A stretch of 64,000 bases of DNA, taken from NCBI GenBank assembly GCA_001602955.1, contig LVAC01000022.1, positions 62,001 through 126,000 on the forward strand. Reading direction: 5' to 3'. Numbering within the stretch: the first letter of the stretch is position 1; the number at the start of each line of letters is the position of its first letter. Shown here piece after piece: positions 26,171 to 33,099 of the stretch. Source of the DNA: Sulfurospirillum sp001602955. Lineage in GTDB: Bacteria; Campylobacterota; Campylobacteria; Campylobacterales; Sulfurospirillaceae. A model generated the notes under the pieces. It ran no database searches. It had not been told where the DNA came from and saw only the letters and a list, made by a program, of their open reading frames with translations. A program made the translations under genes and the position numbers.

Positions 26171-27099
26171 TTTTTACCTCGATTCAACTCGATAAACTTT
26201 TCTTCGGAAATTTTTTGTATTTTGCCGTTTTCCACCAAGAAACGGGTACTGCCCTGTTCAACAAAATCCTCGGTGCTTCCGTCGTAAGAGAGCTTGAAAA
26301 AACCGTTACCCGTTTTAATCAGTTGGCGTTTGGTTAAGTCGATCGTGATATTTTGATCGCCCGTAGTCTCTTTGCGGCTCATATCGTCCAAGGAGACTTT
26401 ACCGATCCAAATACGCTTTGTCGGTACGATGATGGCTCGGTTTTGAGGAATATTCGAAACCAACGAAACATTCGTATCGACGGGAGAAAGCGGAAGCGGT
26501 AACGAAACGTTACTTTCATTGCGTTCACCGCTTGTATTTGCCTCTGATGCACGCGTCAAATTTTCGTCGATTCGAACGACAACCGCACGAACGGTGGCAT
26601 TGGAGCTATTGGTTTCCACACTTCGTTCTTCGACTTTGACACCCAAAGAACTTGCCGCTTCCTGAACGACGGGAGCGTTTTGAAACGCAGACGTTTGATT
26701 GGTTTCGCCTTTAACTTGATCTAACATGTTCCCTAAATCAAAATCGATTTTAAAAATAGAAAAGATACCGAACATTCCAGCAATAAACGCAATGAATAAA
26801 AAAAGAATCGCCGCTTTTTTAGAACTTCGATCGCTCTTGGCACGAACAAAAATTTTTTCCTTTTGCTCGTCTTCTTCCGATTTATGTTCTGCCCAATAGT
26901 CGTAGAACCCCTCTAACCAATCGCTCAAATCCAGTTTGTACTCGCGAGAAAGAATTTTGACGAATCCTAAAGTATTGATCTTATTGAGCTTCTCGTATTG
27001 ATTGTTGATCATATACTCTAACTGAGCGACTTCGATATGTGTTCGCTTACAAACTTCTTGCAATCCGATTTTTTCCAATACCCTGATATCTTTATCCAT
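26164..27099 (-). CDS. RodZ-like bitopic membrane protein, unrecognised
   Basis: A 311-residue protein with a cytoplasmic N-terminal helical domain (about 1-75, CKRTHIEVAQLEYMINN, helix-turn-helix-like). A charged linker and one membrane segment (about 94-112, AAILFLFIAFIAGMFGIF) follow, then a long Asn/Ser/Val-rich periplasmic linker and a small C-terminal beta domain (about 235-305). This order is that of RodZ, which ties MreB to the membrane, though sequence similarity is not obvious. Alternatively it may be a lineage-specific envelope or flagellar factor. It overlaps both neighbours, so it is translated with the rlmB-like gene and the secreted protein. Confidence 0.6.
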   Translation of the reverse strand: MDKDIRVLEKIGLQEVCKRTHIEVAQLEYMINNQYEKLNKINTLGFVKILSREYKLDLSDWLEGFYDYWAEHKSEEDEQKEKIFVRAKSDRSSKKAAILFLFIAFIAGMFGIFSIFKIDFDLGNMLDQVKGETNQTSAFQNAPVVQEAASSLGVKVEERSVETNSSNATVRAVVVRIDENLTRASEANTSGERNESNVSLPLPLSPVDTNVSLVSNIPQNRAIIVPTKRIWIGKVSLDDMSRKETTGDQNITIDLTKRQLIKTGNGFFKLSYDGSTEDFVEQGSTRFLVENGKIQKISEEKFIELNRGKNW

Positions 27100-27775
27100 T
27101 GGCTATCCTATCACACAGTACCGCAGCTGCCGCACTTACGTTTAAAGAGTCAAATGCTCTTGCCATTTTGATTGAAATAATCTTATCTAACCGTTCTTTG
27201 ATTTTAGGAGAAAGTCCTTTCCCTTCACTTCCCATCACTAACGCTTTTTTGGAAGGGAAGCTAACGTCTTTTACGTCTTCACCGCCCATATCGGCTCCGT
27301 AAAGCGTAAAACCCATCTGTTTCAATTCATTAAGCATATCACGCGTCGAAGGACACAGTGCAATCGGCAGTTCAAACGCCGCGGCACTGCTCGTACGCAA
27401 GATAGCTTCAAGGTTACAACTTTTGACACCGCTTAAGATCAATCCGTCCGCACCGAATGCGTAGGCACTTCGTACGATTGCTCCGATATTTCCTACATCG
27501 GTTACTTCATCAAGAACTACCAAAAACGAGCCGTGCTTAATCTCGTTAAAAGGCGTTAGGTTCATTGCTTCGATTTCGGCAATAAACCCTTGATGATTTC
27601 CTCCGTGACATAAAGCTTGCGCTTTACGCTCATCGATACTACAAATTTTTGATGTCGCTTTGGCAATGCGTGAAAAAAGTTTCGGATCGCATTTTTTGGA
27701 CAAAAAAACCGTTTGGAGCTTTGAAGGATAGTGCTCTAACAGATGTAAAAATAGTTGTTTACCGTAAATAATCAT
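27092..27775 (-). CDS. rlmB: 23S rRNA 2'-O-methyltransferase of the RlmB/TrmH family
   Basis: A 227-residue SpoU/TrmH-family methyltransferase. It has an N-terminal substrate-binding part (IYGKQLFLHLLEHYP), then a SPOUT knot with VVLDEVTDVGNIGAIVRSAY (near 85-104), LVMGSEGKGLSP (near 180-191) and SIKMARAFDSLNVSAAAAVL. RlmB methylates G2251 in the 23S rRNA P loop. The TrmH family has several targets, so specificity is inferred. No ribosome binding site is visible, and a TACAAT box lies only seven bases before the ATG. Confidence 0.88.
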   Translation of the reverse strand: MIIYGKQLFLHLLEHYPSKLQTVFLSKKCDPKLFSRIAKATSKICSIDERKAQALCHGGNHQGFIAEIEAMNLTPFNEIKHGSFLVVLDEVTDVGNIGAIVRSAYAFGADGLILSGVKSCNLEAILRTSSAAAFELPIALCPSTRDMLNELKQMGFTLYGADMGGEDVKDVSFPSKKALVMGSEGKGLSPKIKERLDKIISIKMARAFDSLNVSAAAAVLCDRIANG

Positions 27776-27782
27776 GACAATT

Positions 27783-27788
27783 ATTGTA
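27783..27788 (-). promoter_or_regulatory. Possible -10 box giving a leaderless rlmB message
   Basis: The minus strand reads GATACAATAATTGTCATG. TACAAT ends seven bases before the start codon, so transcription would begin at or next to the ATG. There is no Shine-Dalgarno sequence, which fits a leaderless message. Confidence 0.35.
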
Positions 27789-27865
27789 TCTAAAATGGCT
27801 TAAAATAATACGAGTTTGGCACAAAAAGTAGCGTCGATCGCTAAGGCTTATAGCAAAAAAGTTAC

Positions 27866-28678
27866 TTACTTTTGAAGCGCGTTATACCACTCTTTGACGC
27901 TTTTTCCTGTGAGCTTCGAGAGAAGTTTCGCTTTTTGTTTCGGAGGTAAATCGAGGCTTAGAATATCTTCTTTGGTAATTGCTTCTGCATTCTCTTGTTT
28001 TTCGGGAGTCACGATCACGACCCATTCGCCTTTTAAATTAGCGTTTTTAAAGGCACTTTGTACCTCTAAAGCCGTTCCTAAAAAGCGTTTTTCATGCAAT
28101 TTTGTCGCTTCTTTAATCGCAAAAATACTACGCTCTGGCGCAAAATGGGCTAACTCGTCCATTAGCTTTTCGATACGATGCGGCGATTCGTACACGATAA
28201 CGGCGTAAGGAAGATTTAAAACTTCCGTCAATTCGTTATAGCGGTCATTTCCTTTATGCGCTAAAAATCCGTAGAAAATGAAACGGTGCGTCCCCAACCC
28301 GCTTGCAACATACGCCAAAAGTGCGGCATTGGCTCCGGGTAAAATTTCATACGCAATGGCGCGTTCTTGACAGTAACGTATCAAAACGCTTCCGGGATCG
28401 CTAATACCGGGCATCCCGGCATCGCTTAAATAGCCGACGTTTTCTTGAAAAACAGCCGAATCGATTTCGTTCAAAACGCTTTGTTCGTTGTGTGAATGCA
28501 TCGAAATAAAACGTTCGACGTGAAATGTAACGCGGTGTTTGTCGCTTAAAAGTGTGAGGAGTTTTTTCGTAATGCGGGTGTCTTCGCAGAAGAGCGTTTT
28601 GCATTCGGCAAGAAGCTTGAGGCTTCTTACCGAAATATCATCTAAGTTTCCTATGGGAGTAGGAATAAAATAGACCAA
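27866..28678 (-). CDS. rsmI: 16S rRNA (cytidine1402-2'-O)-methyltransferase
   Basis: A 270-residue tetrapyrrole-methylase-fold enzyme. Signatures are PTPIGNLDDISVRSL (7-21), CEDTRITKKLL, YLSDAGMPGISDPGS (near 84-98), LPGANAALLAYVASG and YESPHRIEKLMDEL. RsmI modifies C1402 in the ribosomal decoding site. It lies between rpmE (15 bases upstream) and rlmB, part of a translation-related block. Confidence 0.95.
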   Translation of the reverse strand: MVYFIPTPIGNLDDISVRSLKLLAECKTLFCEDTRITKKLLTLLSDKHRVTFHVERFISMHSHNEQSVLNEIDSAVFQENVGYLSDAGMPGISDPGSVLIRYCQERAIAYEILPGANAALLAYVASGLGTHRFIFYGFLAHKGNDRYNELTEVLNLPYAVIVYESPHRIEKLMDELAHFAPERSIFAIKEATKLHEKRFLGTALEVQSAFKNANLKGEWVVIVTPEKQENAEAITKEDILSLDLPPKQKAKLLSKLTGKSVKEWYNALQK

Positions 28679-28693
28679 TGTTTTATTCGAGAA

Positions 28694-28894
28694 TTATTTT
28701 AAGTTATATTTTTTCTTAAATTTCTCAACGCGACCTGCGGCATCCACGATTTTCTCACTGCCCGTAAAGAAAGGGTGGCATGCGCTACAAATGTCGATTT
28801 TGATCTCGGATTTATTCGAGAGCGTCTCAAAGCTGTTACCGCATGCGCAAGTAACGACACACGGTACGTATTCGGGATGAATATCTTTTTTCAT
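28694..28894 (-). CDS. rpmE: Ribosomal protein L31
   Basis: A 66-residue L31 of the zinc-binding (C+) type. It starts MKKDIHPEY and has Cys residues in VVTCACGNSFE and IDICSACHPFFTG (conserved CxxCHPFFTG block). The start at 28894 has AAGGA ten bases upstream; a longer frame beginning at 28921 has no support. A TATAAT promoter and a leader hairpin precede it. As a C+ form it would be expected under zinc-replete growth, which is interesting given the znu locus in the window. Confidence 0.96.
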   Translation of the reverse strand: MKKDIHPEYVPCVVTCACGNSFETLSNKSEIKIDICSACHPFFTGSEKIVDAAGRVEKFKKKYNLK

Positions 28895-28938
28895 AACGTT
28901 TTTCCTTAAATTGTTTATCATAAAAATAAAATCTGTTA

Positions 28939-28957
28939 TTTGGCATGTTTTGCCAAA
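28939..28957 (-). promoter_or_regulatory. Hairpin in the rpmE 5' leader
   Basis: TTTGGCA and TGCCAAA form a perfect 7-bp stem with a 5-base loop, within the first bases transcribed from the TATAAT at 28966-28971. Ribosomal protein L31 genes are known to carry autoregulatory leader RNAs in several phyla. This hairpin is a candidate for a comparable element. Confidence 0.4.
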
Positions 28958-28965
28958 GGGTGCAA

Positions 28966-28971
28966 ATTATA
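28966..28971 (-). promoter_or_regulatory. -10 box of the rpmE promoter
   Basis: The minus strand reads TTGTGCTATAATTTGCACC, with a perfect TATAAT 71 bases before the rpmE ATG. It lies in the 101-base gap between rsmE and rpmE. Confidence 0.7.
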
Positions 28972-28995
28972 GCACAAAAGATTGATTATTTCAAG

Positions 28996-29664
28996 TCATG
29001 CCAAGATTTTCGAGACGGCCGCCGTGACCGCTGTTTCGCTTCTTAATATACTCGAGCACGAAAGACCCAAAATACGGTGCGCGTCAAACATCGCTCGCTC
29101 TTTGTCGCTAAAACCTCCCTCAGGCCCCACGACGAGCGTTTGAACGTCATCTTGAGCCGTGAGTTTACGTTCGCTAAAATCGATGATCGTCGCTTCGGGA
29201 TACGCGCTTAGAAACGCCTTTAAGGTCGGAAGCATTTCGAATTGCATCAAGCGGCTTCGTCCGCATTGTTGCGAAGAATTGATCACGATGCGCTCCATAC
29301 GTTCACGATCGAGTTTAAACTGTTTTTGTGAAAATTCGGCGTAAAAAAAAGTCATTTTCTCGACACCCAATTCATTGAGCATCGGTAACGTTTTTTCGAC
29401 GATTTTCGGATCGACGATACTCCAACCGACATGTAAAGATCGTGCAGAAAAAACGGGAGCGTACGTTGGGTGCGTTAAGCGCAAGAGAGCCTCTTTTTTT
29501 CCGATGCTCTCGATGACGTATTCGTATAAAATATCGTCTAAAGCATTGCGCCAAAAAAGCGTCGTACCGATCCCGATACGCCTAACTTTAAAGAGATGCT
29601 CGTAAGCTTTGACGTCTACATGTAACGTTTCCTCACCGGCATGAGAATGATACACAAACTGCAT
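28996..29664 (-). CDS. rsmE: 16S rRNA (uracil1498-N3)-methyltransferase
   Basis: A 222-residue RsmE. It has the SPOUT-class motifs GVEKMTFFYAEFSQ (near 100-113), ERMERIVINSSQQCGRS (near 121-137), TLVVGPEGGFSDKER (near 172-186) and the end LGLSCSSILRSETAV. It methylates U1498 of 16S rRNA. Its start is one base from the stop of the upstream membrane-protein gene. Confidence 0.94.
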   Translation of the reverse strand: MQFVYHSHAGEETLHVDVKAYEHLFKVRRIGIGTTLFWRNALDDILYEYVIESIGKKEALLRLTHPTYAPVFSARSLHVGWSIVDPKIVEKTLPMLNELGVEKMTFFYAEFSQKQFKLDRERMERIVINSSQQCGRSRLMQFEMLPTLKAFLSAYPEATIIDFSERKLTAQDDVQTLVVGPEGGFSDKERAMFDAHRILGLSCSSILRSETAVTAAVSKILA

Positions 29665-29665
29665 T

Positions 29666-30076
29666 TTATCGCACCGTGTAAAACAGAAGCGACGTGATAA
29701 CGATTAAAAGGGCGTCGATAAGGTATTTACGAATCGTGAGCGTTTTGTAACGGTTCAGATCCATTTGCGCGATGCGCACCTTTTTATAACTTTTATGGTT
29801 TCGAATGCCAAACGCAACGATATAAACCCAAACGCCGATCATTACCCACACTAAAGGCGAAAACGTAAACTGGCGTACTGCCATCACGATCAAGCCCGTA
29901 AAAAAAATTGCTGCCAATACGATGTAATATTGCGGTGCCAACAGTTCGAGTCGTTTGGACAATGAAACGAACGAGCGATCACTTTTAAGCAAATAAAGAT
30001 TCCCTCCGATTAAACCGACTAAAAGAACGATAAATAAAAGGTGTAAGTCGGAAGAGAGTGCGATAAGTTCTTCCAT
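29666..30076 (-). CDS. Four-helix integral membrane protein, unrecognised
   Basis: A 136-residue protein with about four membrane segments (roughly 6-25, 48-68, 74-92 and 117-134) and a short basic loop NHKSYKKVR. No cofactor ligands stand out beyond a His in the first helix (SDLHLL). I recall a membrane protein in the same place in C. jejuni (Cj0157c). The ATG at 30076 has AAGGA ten bases upstream; a frame extending to 30139 would run over the promoter region and is not used. Confidence 0.65.
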   Translation of the reverse strand: MEELIALSSDLHLLFIVLLVGLIGGNLYLLKSDRSFVSLSKRLELLAPQYYIVLAAIFFTGLIVMAVRQFTFSPLVWVMIGVWVYIVAFGIRNHKSYKKVRIAQMDLNRYKTLTIRKYLIDALLIVITSLLFYTVR

Positions 30077-30108
30077 GATGAAAATTCCTTCACAAAAAAT
30101 AGTCTCAA

Positions 30109-30114
30109 ATTTTA
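30109..30114 (-). promoter_or_regulatory. Possible -10 box for the 29666-30076 gene
   Basis: The minus strand reads ACGGGTAAAATTTGAGAC, with TAAAAT 33 bases before the ATG at 30076. It faces the moeA promoter across 11 bases, so the two are divergent and close-packed. Confidence 0.35.
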
Positions 30115-30124
30115 CCCGTTTTAG

Positions 30125-30130
30125 TATAAT
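30125..30130 (+). promoter_or_regulatory. -10 box of the moeA promoter
   Basis: TTTTAGTATAATATCCC holds a perfect TATAAT 28 bases before the moeA ATG, preceded by TTTTACCCGTTTTAG. Confidence 0.65.
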
Positions 30131-30157
30131 ATCCCGCATAAATCATAAGGTTTTTCC

Positions 30158-31273
30158 ATGCCCGTTTTATACCAAGAAGCACTCAAAACGATTCAAACCG
30201 CCGTTGCGCCTTTACGAAAAACGCAAACGCTCTCTTTATTGAAGGCGATGCATCGCATTTCGGCGACAAACGTACACGCCCACTTTGCTCTACCGAAATA
30301 CCCTATGAGCCTCAAAGAAGGATACGGATTTATTCTCAAAGAACCGACGGACGATGCGTTATGCATTCCTTGGAGCCAAACCGTCAGACTTTCGACGGGC
30401 GATTTCGTTCCGGCGGGCATTAACGCCGTGGTTGCCGAAGAAGACGCACATATCGATTACGAAACGAACCGTATGGTTTTAAACGCCAAACCTTCGCTCT
30501 ACCAAAATATTAAACACCAAGGCGAAGATATTGCCAAAGGCGAAGTTCTGCTTCAACGTTTTGAACGGATTAGTGCCTATAAAATTACCGCCTTATCGTC
30601 GCAAGGCATTCATCGCATTAAAGTTTTGAAAAAACCCGTTATCGGTATTATTAGCATCGGTGAAGCTCTTGCCAACGGGCATGTCGCTAACTCAAACGCC
30701 ATGAGCCTTGCCGGACGGATTATCGAGCTTGGCGGAACGATCGAAGCGATGGTCGTCTGTCGGGAAAATACCGAAACTATTTTGGAACACTTACACCGTT
30801 TAAGCTCCGTGTGCGATTGCATCGTCACCACCGGCGCGTTAAGCCATAAAGACGCTATGCGCGCGTTGATCCATCAAAACCTCTTTAAGACGCTGTTTGA
30901 TCGCGTCAAACTAACGCCTTCTCAGCCGAGCGCGCTTTCGCTTTTGAATGCAACGCCGATTTTGCATCTTCCGGGTTTGCCTCTTTCGTGCATGCTCGGC
31001 TTTGAAATGCTAGGCGTTCCGCTCTTGCGCCACTTGCAACATTACACCTGTATGCTTCCCGATATGATTACGTGTATTAACCAAAAACGTTTGACATGTA
31101 AGGCTTCCAGCATGAATGCCGTTCCCGGATTTAGCGACGGTAGGCATTTTCTTCATGCGCCTTATTACGAAGCGGGACGTTTAAATATTTTGAGCGCGTG
31201 TAACGGTTATACGTTGATCGAAAACAAAGAGGTGATTGAAGAGGGAGAAGAAATCGCTTTTTTCTATTTTTAA
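30158..31273 (+). CDS. moeA: Molybdopterin molybdenumtransferase MoeA-like
   Basis: A 371-residue MoeA-family protein, which inserts molybdate into adenylylated molybdopterin. It is somewhat shorter than E. coli MoeA (about 411). Seen are the N-terminal SLLKAMHRISATNVHAHFALP (split near 27-47), STGDFVPAGINAVVAEEDA (near 82-100), the GEDIAKGEVLL block (near 127-137), a degenerate IGIISIGEAL stretch (near 165-174), and LHLPGLPLSCMLGFEML near 268-284. The usual DGYA near residue 59 of other MoeAs appears as EGYGF. Because of that change it could be a paralogue with altered activity. It converges with moaA, which makes the first intermediate of the same cofactor. Confidence 0.85.
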   Translation: MPVLYQEALKTIQTAVAPLRKTQTLSLLKAMHRISATNVHAHFALPKYPMSLKEGYGFILKEPTDDALCIPWSQTVRLSTGDFVPAGINAVVAEEDAHIDYETNRMVLNAKPSLYQNIKHQGEDIAKGEVLLQRFERISAYKITALSSQGIHRIKVLKKPVIGIISIGEALANGHVANSNAMSLAGRIIELGGTIEAMVVCRENTETILEHLHRLSSVCDCIVTTGALSHKDAMRALIHQNLFKTLFDRVKLTPSQPSALSLLNATPILHLPGLPLSCMLGFEMLGVPLLRHLQHYTCMLPDMITCINQKRLTCKASSMNAVPGFSDGRHFLHAPYYEAGRLNILSACNGYTLIENKEVIEEGEEIAFFYF

Positions 31274-31288
31274 TACGAGGCTCGGGCA

Positions 31289-31345
31289 AAGCCCAAACCT
31301 CTACGCTACGCTGTGCACTAAAGCTTGCCTCGTGCGAGGCAGAAT
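31289..31345 (+). repeat. 57-bp direct repeat, copy 1
   Basis: Copy 1 of a pair lying between convergent moeA and moaA. It matches copy 2 at 51 of 57 positions with no gap. Near its end, GCCTCG-TG-CGAGGC (31327-31340) forms a hairpin. A GGGC-AAA-GCCC hairpin (31284-31294) overlaps its start. The translated peptides of the two copies are also alike, but the differences do not look codon-constrained. Confidence 0.75.
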
Positions 31346-31384
31346 ATGTATTCATGCTTTTGGACATTTCGGCGTTTCGCGACC

Positions 31385-31441
31385 AAGCCCGAACCTCTAC
31401 GCTGCGCTATGCACTAAAGCTTGCCTCTCACGAGGCAGAAT
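31385..31441 (+). repeat. 57-bp direct repeat, copy 2
   Basis: Copy 2, separated from copy 1 by 39 bases. Its hairpin GCCTC-TCAC-GAGGC (31423-31436) keeps the stem while three of the loop-region bases differ from copy 1. Stem conservation with loop change points to selection on structure, or to a REP/MITE-like unit. Confidence 0.75.
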
Positions 31442-31459
31442 GATTACCTTACGCTTCGT

Positions 31460-31487
31460 GACATGTAAGCTTTTATCCTTACATGTC
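31460..31487. terminator. Perfect 10-bp inverted repeat built on ACATGTAA, between moeA and moaA
   Basis: GACATGTAAG and CTTACATGTC pair perfectly over 10 bp around an 8-base loop (CTTTTATC), nine bases beyond the moaA stop and between convergent genes. No T-run follows, so a rho-independent mechanism is uncertain. The position suits a bidirectional terminator or transcription barrier. Confidence 0.5.
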
Positions 31488-31496
31488 AAAGCCTTA

Positions 31497-32465
31497 TCAT
31501 CCTCCGGTTTCGTAAAAAGCGCGATTGGAAGTCTCGTTTTGGTCGTCTTCGCTCCATTTATTTTTTTCGGGTTTATTGCGTAAAACCTCTTTTAAAATCT
31601 CCGTAGCTTTTTCGATATTTCCGTGTTGTACGGCTTCTTTAATGCTCATCGCTTCGTCAAAGTAAAGACACGGTATCAACATCCCCTCCGCCGTCAGCCT
31701 AATGCGATTGCAATCTTCGCAAAAATCGTGTTTATGCGGATCGATAATCCCAAACACGTACCCGTCTTCCAACTCAAAAAGATGTGCCGGACTCGGACCG
31801 GAACGACCGATCGCTTTAAACGGATATTTTTGGGCAATAATCTCTTGAACTTCTTGTGCGCTTAAGCCTTGAAGCTTCTCTTTGGCGTGCGTGTTTTCCA
31901 TATATTCGATATAACGAACGCTCATACCGCGCTCTTTGCAAAACTCTAAAATATCGACGACTTCGCTATCGTTTACGCCTCGGATCGGAACCATATTGAT
32001 TTTGACGGTAAGACCGACTTTCAAAGCCTCTTCGATACCCGCTTTGACTTTGCCCAAAACGTCTTTTTGCGCCATTTTTGCCGCTACGTCGGCTTTAAGA
32101 CTGTCTAACGAAACGTTAACGCGCTGAAGTCCCGCATTTTTGAGTTTTAACGCCACGTCTTTGAGTAAAAATCCATTGGTCGTTAACGCCAGATCAAGGC
32201 CGCTTTTGTGGTGGTTGATCATCGCGATAAAACGATCAAGATCGGCTCGCAAAAGCGGCTCGCCTCCCGTGATACGAATCTTGGTAATCCCCTCGTCTAT
32301 CGCCGTTTTAATAAATAAAAAAAGGTCTTCAAAACACAATAAATTTTCTTTAGGTACCCAAGAAAAGGGCTTTTCCGGCATACAATACAAACACCGAAAA
32401 TTACACCGTTCCGTCACCGAAACACGCAAATACGTTACTTCCCTTCCAAATCCGTCAATCAGCAT
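31497..32465 (-). CDS. moaA: GTP 3',8-cyclase MoaA
   Basis: A 322-residue radical SAM enzyme that starts molybdenum cofactor synthesis by cyclising GTP. The N-terminal cluster motif is CNFRCLYC (near 17-24). The second cluster lies in CEDCNRIRLTAEGMLIPC (three Cys, near 246-263). The protein ends in the essential Gly-Gly tail. GGEPLL and NTHAKEKL-like segments fit the family. It has its own promoter with TATAAT and a GGGG ribosome binding site. Confidence 0.96.
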   Translation of the reverse strand: MLIDGFGREVTYLRVSVTERCNFRCLYCMPEKPFSWVPKENLLCFEDLFLFIKTAIDEGITKIRITGGEPLLRADLDRFIAMINHHKSGLDLALTTNGFLLKDVALKLKNAGLQRVNVSLDSLKADVAAKMAQKDVLGKVKAGIEEALKVGLTVKINMVPIRGVNDSEVVDILEFCKERGMSVRYIEYMENTHAKEKLQGLSAQEVQEIIAQKYPFKAIGRSGPSPAHLFELEDGYVFGIIDPHKHDFCEDCNRIRLTAEGMLIPCLYFDEAMSIKEAVQHGNIEKATEILKEVLRNKPEKNKWSEDDQNETSNRAFYETGG

Positions 32466-32496
32466 CTTTTCCCCATTTGTTTAAATCCGAAGAGGT

Positions 32497-32502
32497 ATTA
32501 TA
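32497..32502 (-). promoter_or_regulatory. -10 box of the moaA promoter
   Basis: The minus strand reads TTATGTATAATACCTC, with a perfect TATAAT 32 bases before the moaA ATG. The gap 32466-32586 thus holds two divergent promoters. Confidence 0.6.
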
Positions 32503-32544
32503 CATAAAATGTCACTTTGAAGCTATTTATAAAATGTTTTCGCC

Positions 32545-32550
32545 TACAAT
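32545..32550 (+). promoter_or_regulatory. Possible -10 box for the PAS/chemoreceptor operon
   Basis: CGCCTACAATACTAAAG offers TACAAT 36 bases before the ATG of the PAS gene. AAGGAG lies at 32573-32578. The T/A-rich stretch GCTATTTATAAAATG lies upstream. A sigma-28 motif is not convincing. Confidence 0.4.
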
Positions 32551-32586
32551 ACTAAAGTCTACCCTAATTTTTAAGGAGCAAGCACG

Positions 32587-33099
32587 ATGCAAAAAATTGT
32601 TCTGACTTCCAAAGAACACGATGTCAAACTCGATGCCTTTTTAGTCTCCAAAACCGATACGAAGGGACATATTACCTATTGTAATCAACCCTTTTTGCAA
32701 ATCGTCGGTGCGCAAGAGTCCGACCTCTTGGGCCAACCCCATCGCATTATTCGCCATCCCGATATGCCCAAAATTATCTTTAAATATTTGTGGGAAAAGA
32801 TTGCGCGTCAAGAAGAAATCTTTGCTTATATCAAAAATCTGAGCTTCGACGGAGGCTATTATTGGGTTTACGCCAACGTTACGGCATCGACCGATTCAAA
32901 TCGGCGTATCGTCGGATACTATTCGATTCGACGCAAAGCCAATCCCAAAGCCTTGGAGATCATCAAACCTTTATACGAAAAGCTGCTTTCGTTGGAAAAA
33001 ACGGGAGGTATCGATGCCTCTTCGGAATATTTAACGCACTATTTACACGAAAAAGGAGTCGATTATGACGAATTTTCAAACGCTCTTCAACGCTTATAA
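32587..33099 (+). CDS. cetB: PAS-domain redox sensor protein, CetB-like
   Basis: A 170-residue protein made of a single PAS domain (about 15-120) and a helical tail. The segment IIRHPDMPK (near 54-62) is the hallmark of the Aer/CetB FAD-binding PAS group, in which it follows the FAD-contacting helix, and GYYWVYANVTAS near 90-101 is also typical. In C. jejuni, CetB and the membrane receptor CetA form a two-protein version of Aer for energy taxis. Here the receptor gene follows with a 35-base overlap, which strongly supports such a pair. FAD binding is inferred. It could belong to a related Aer-type pair rather than true CetB. Confidence 0.8.
   Translation: MQKIVLTSKEHDVKLDAFLVSKTDTKGHITYCNQPFLQIVGAQESDLLGQPHRIIRHPDMPKIIFKYLWEKIARQEEIFAYIKNLSFDGGYYWVYANVTASTDSNRRIVGYYSIRRKANPKALEIIKPLYEKLLSLEKTGGIDASSEYLTHYLHEKGVDYDEFSNALQRL

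Noticed and set aside
31289..31441. The 57-bp repeats as a minimal CRISPR.
   Set aside because: Only two imperfect copies, repeat too long, no cas genes, and the hairpin loop rather than a spacer varies.
31236..31583. A 115-codon plus-strand frame containing a repeated peptide (NLYATLCTKAC and NLYAALCTKAC).
   Set aside because: It starts inside moeA, runs into moaA antisense, lacks a ribosome binding site, and its repeat follows from the 57-bp DNA repeat. I treat it as non-coding.
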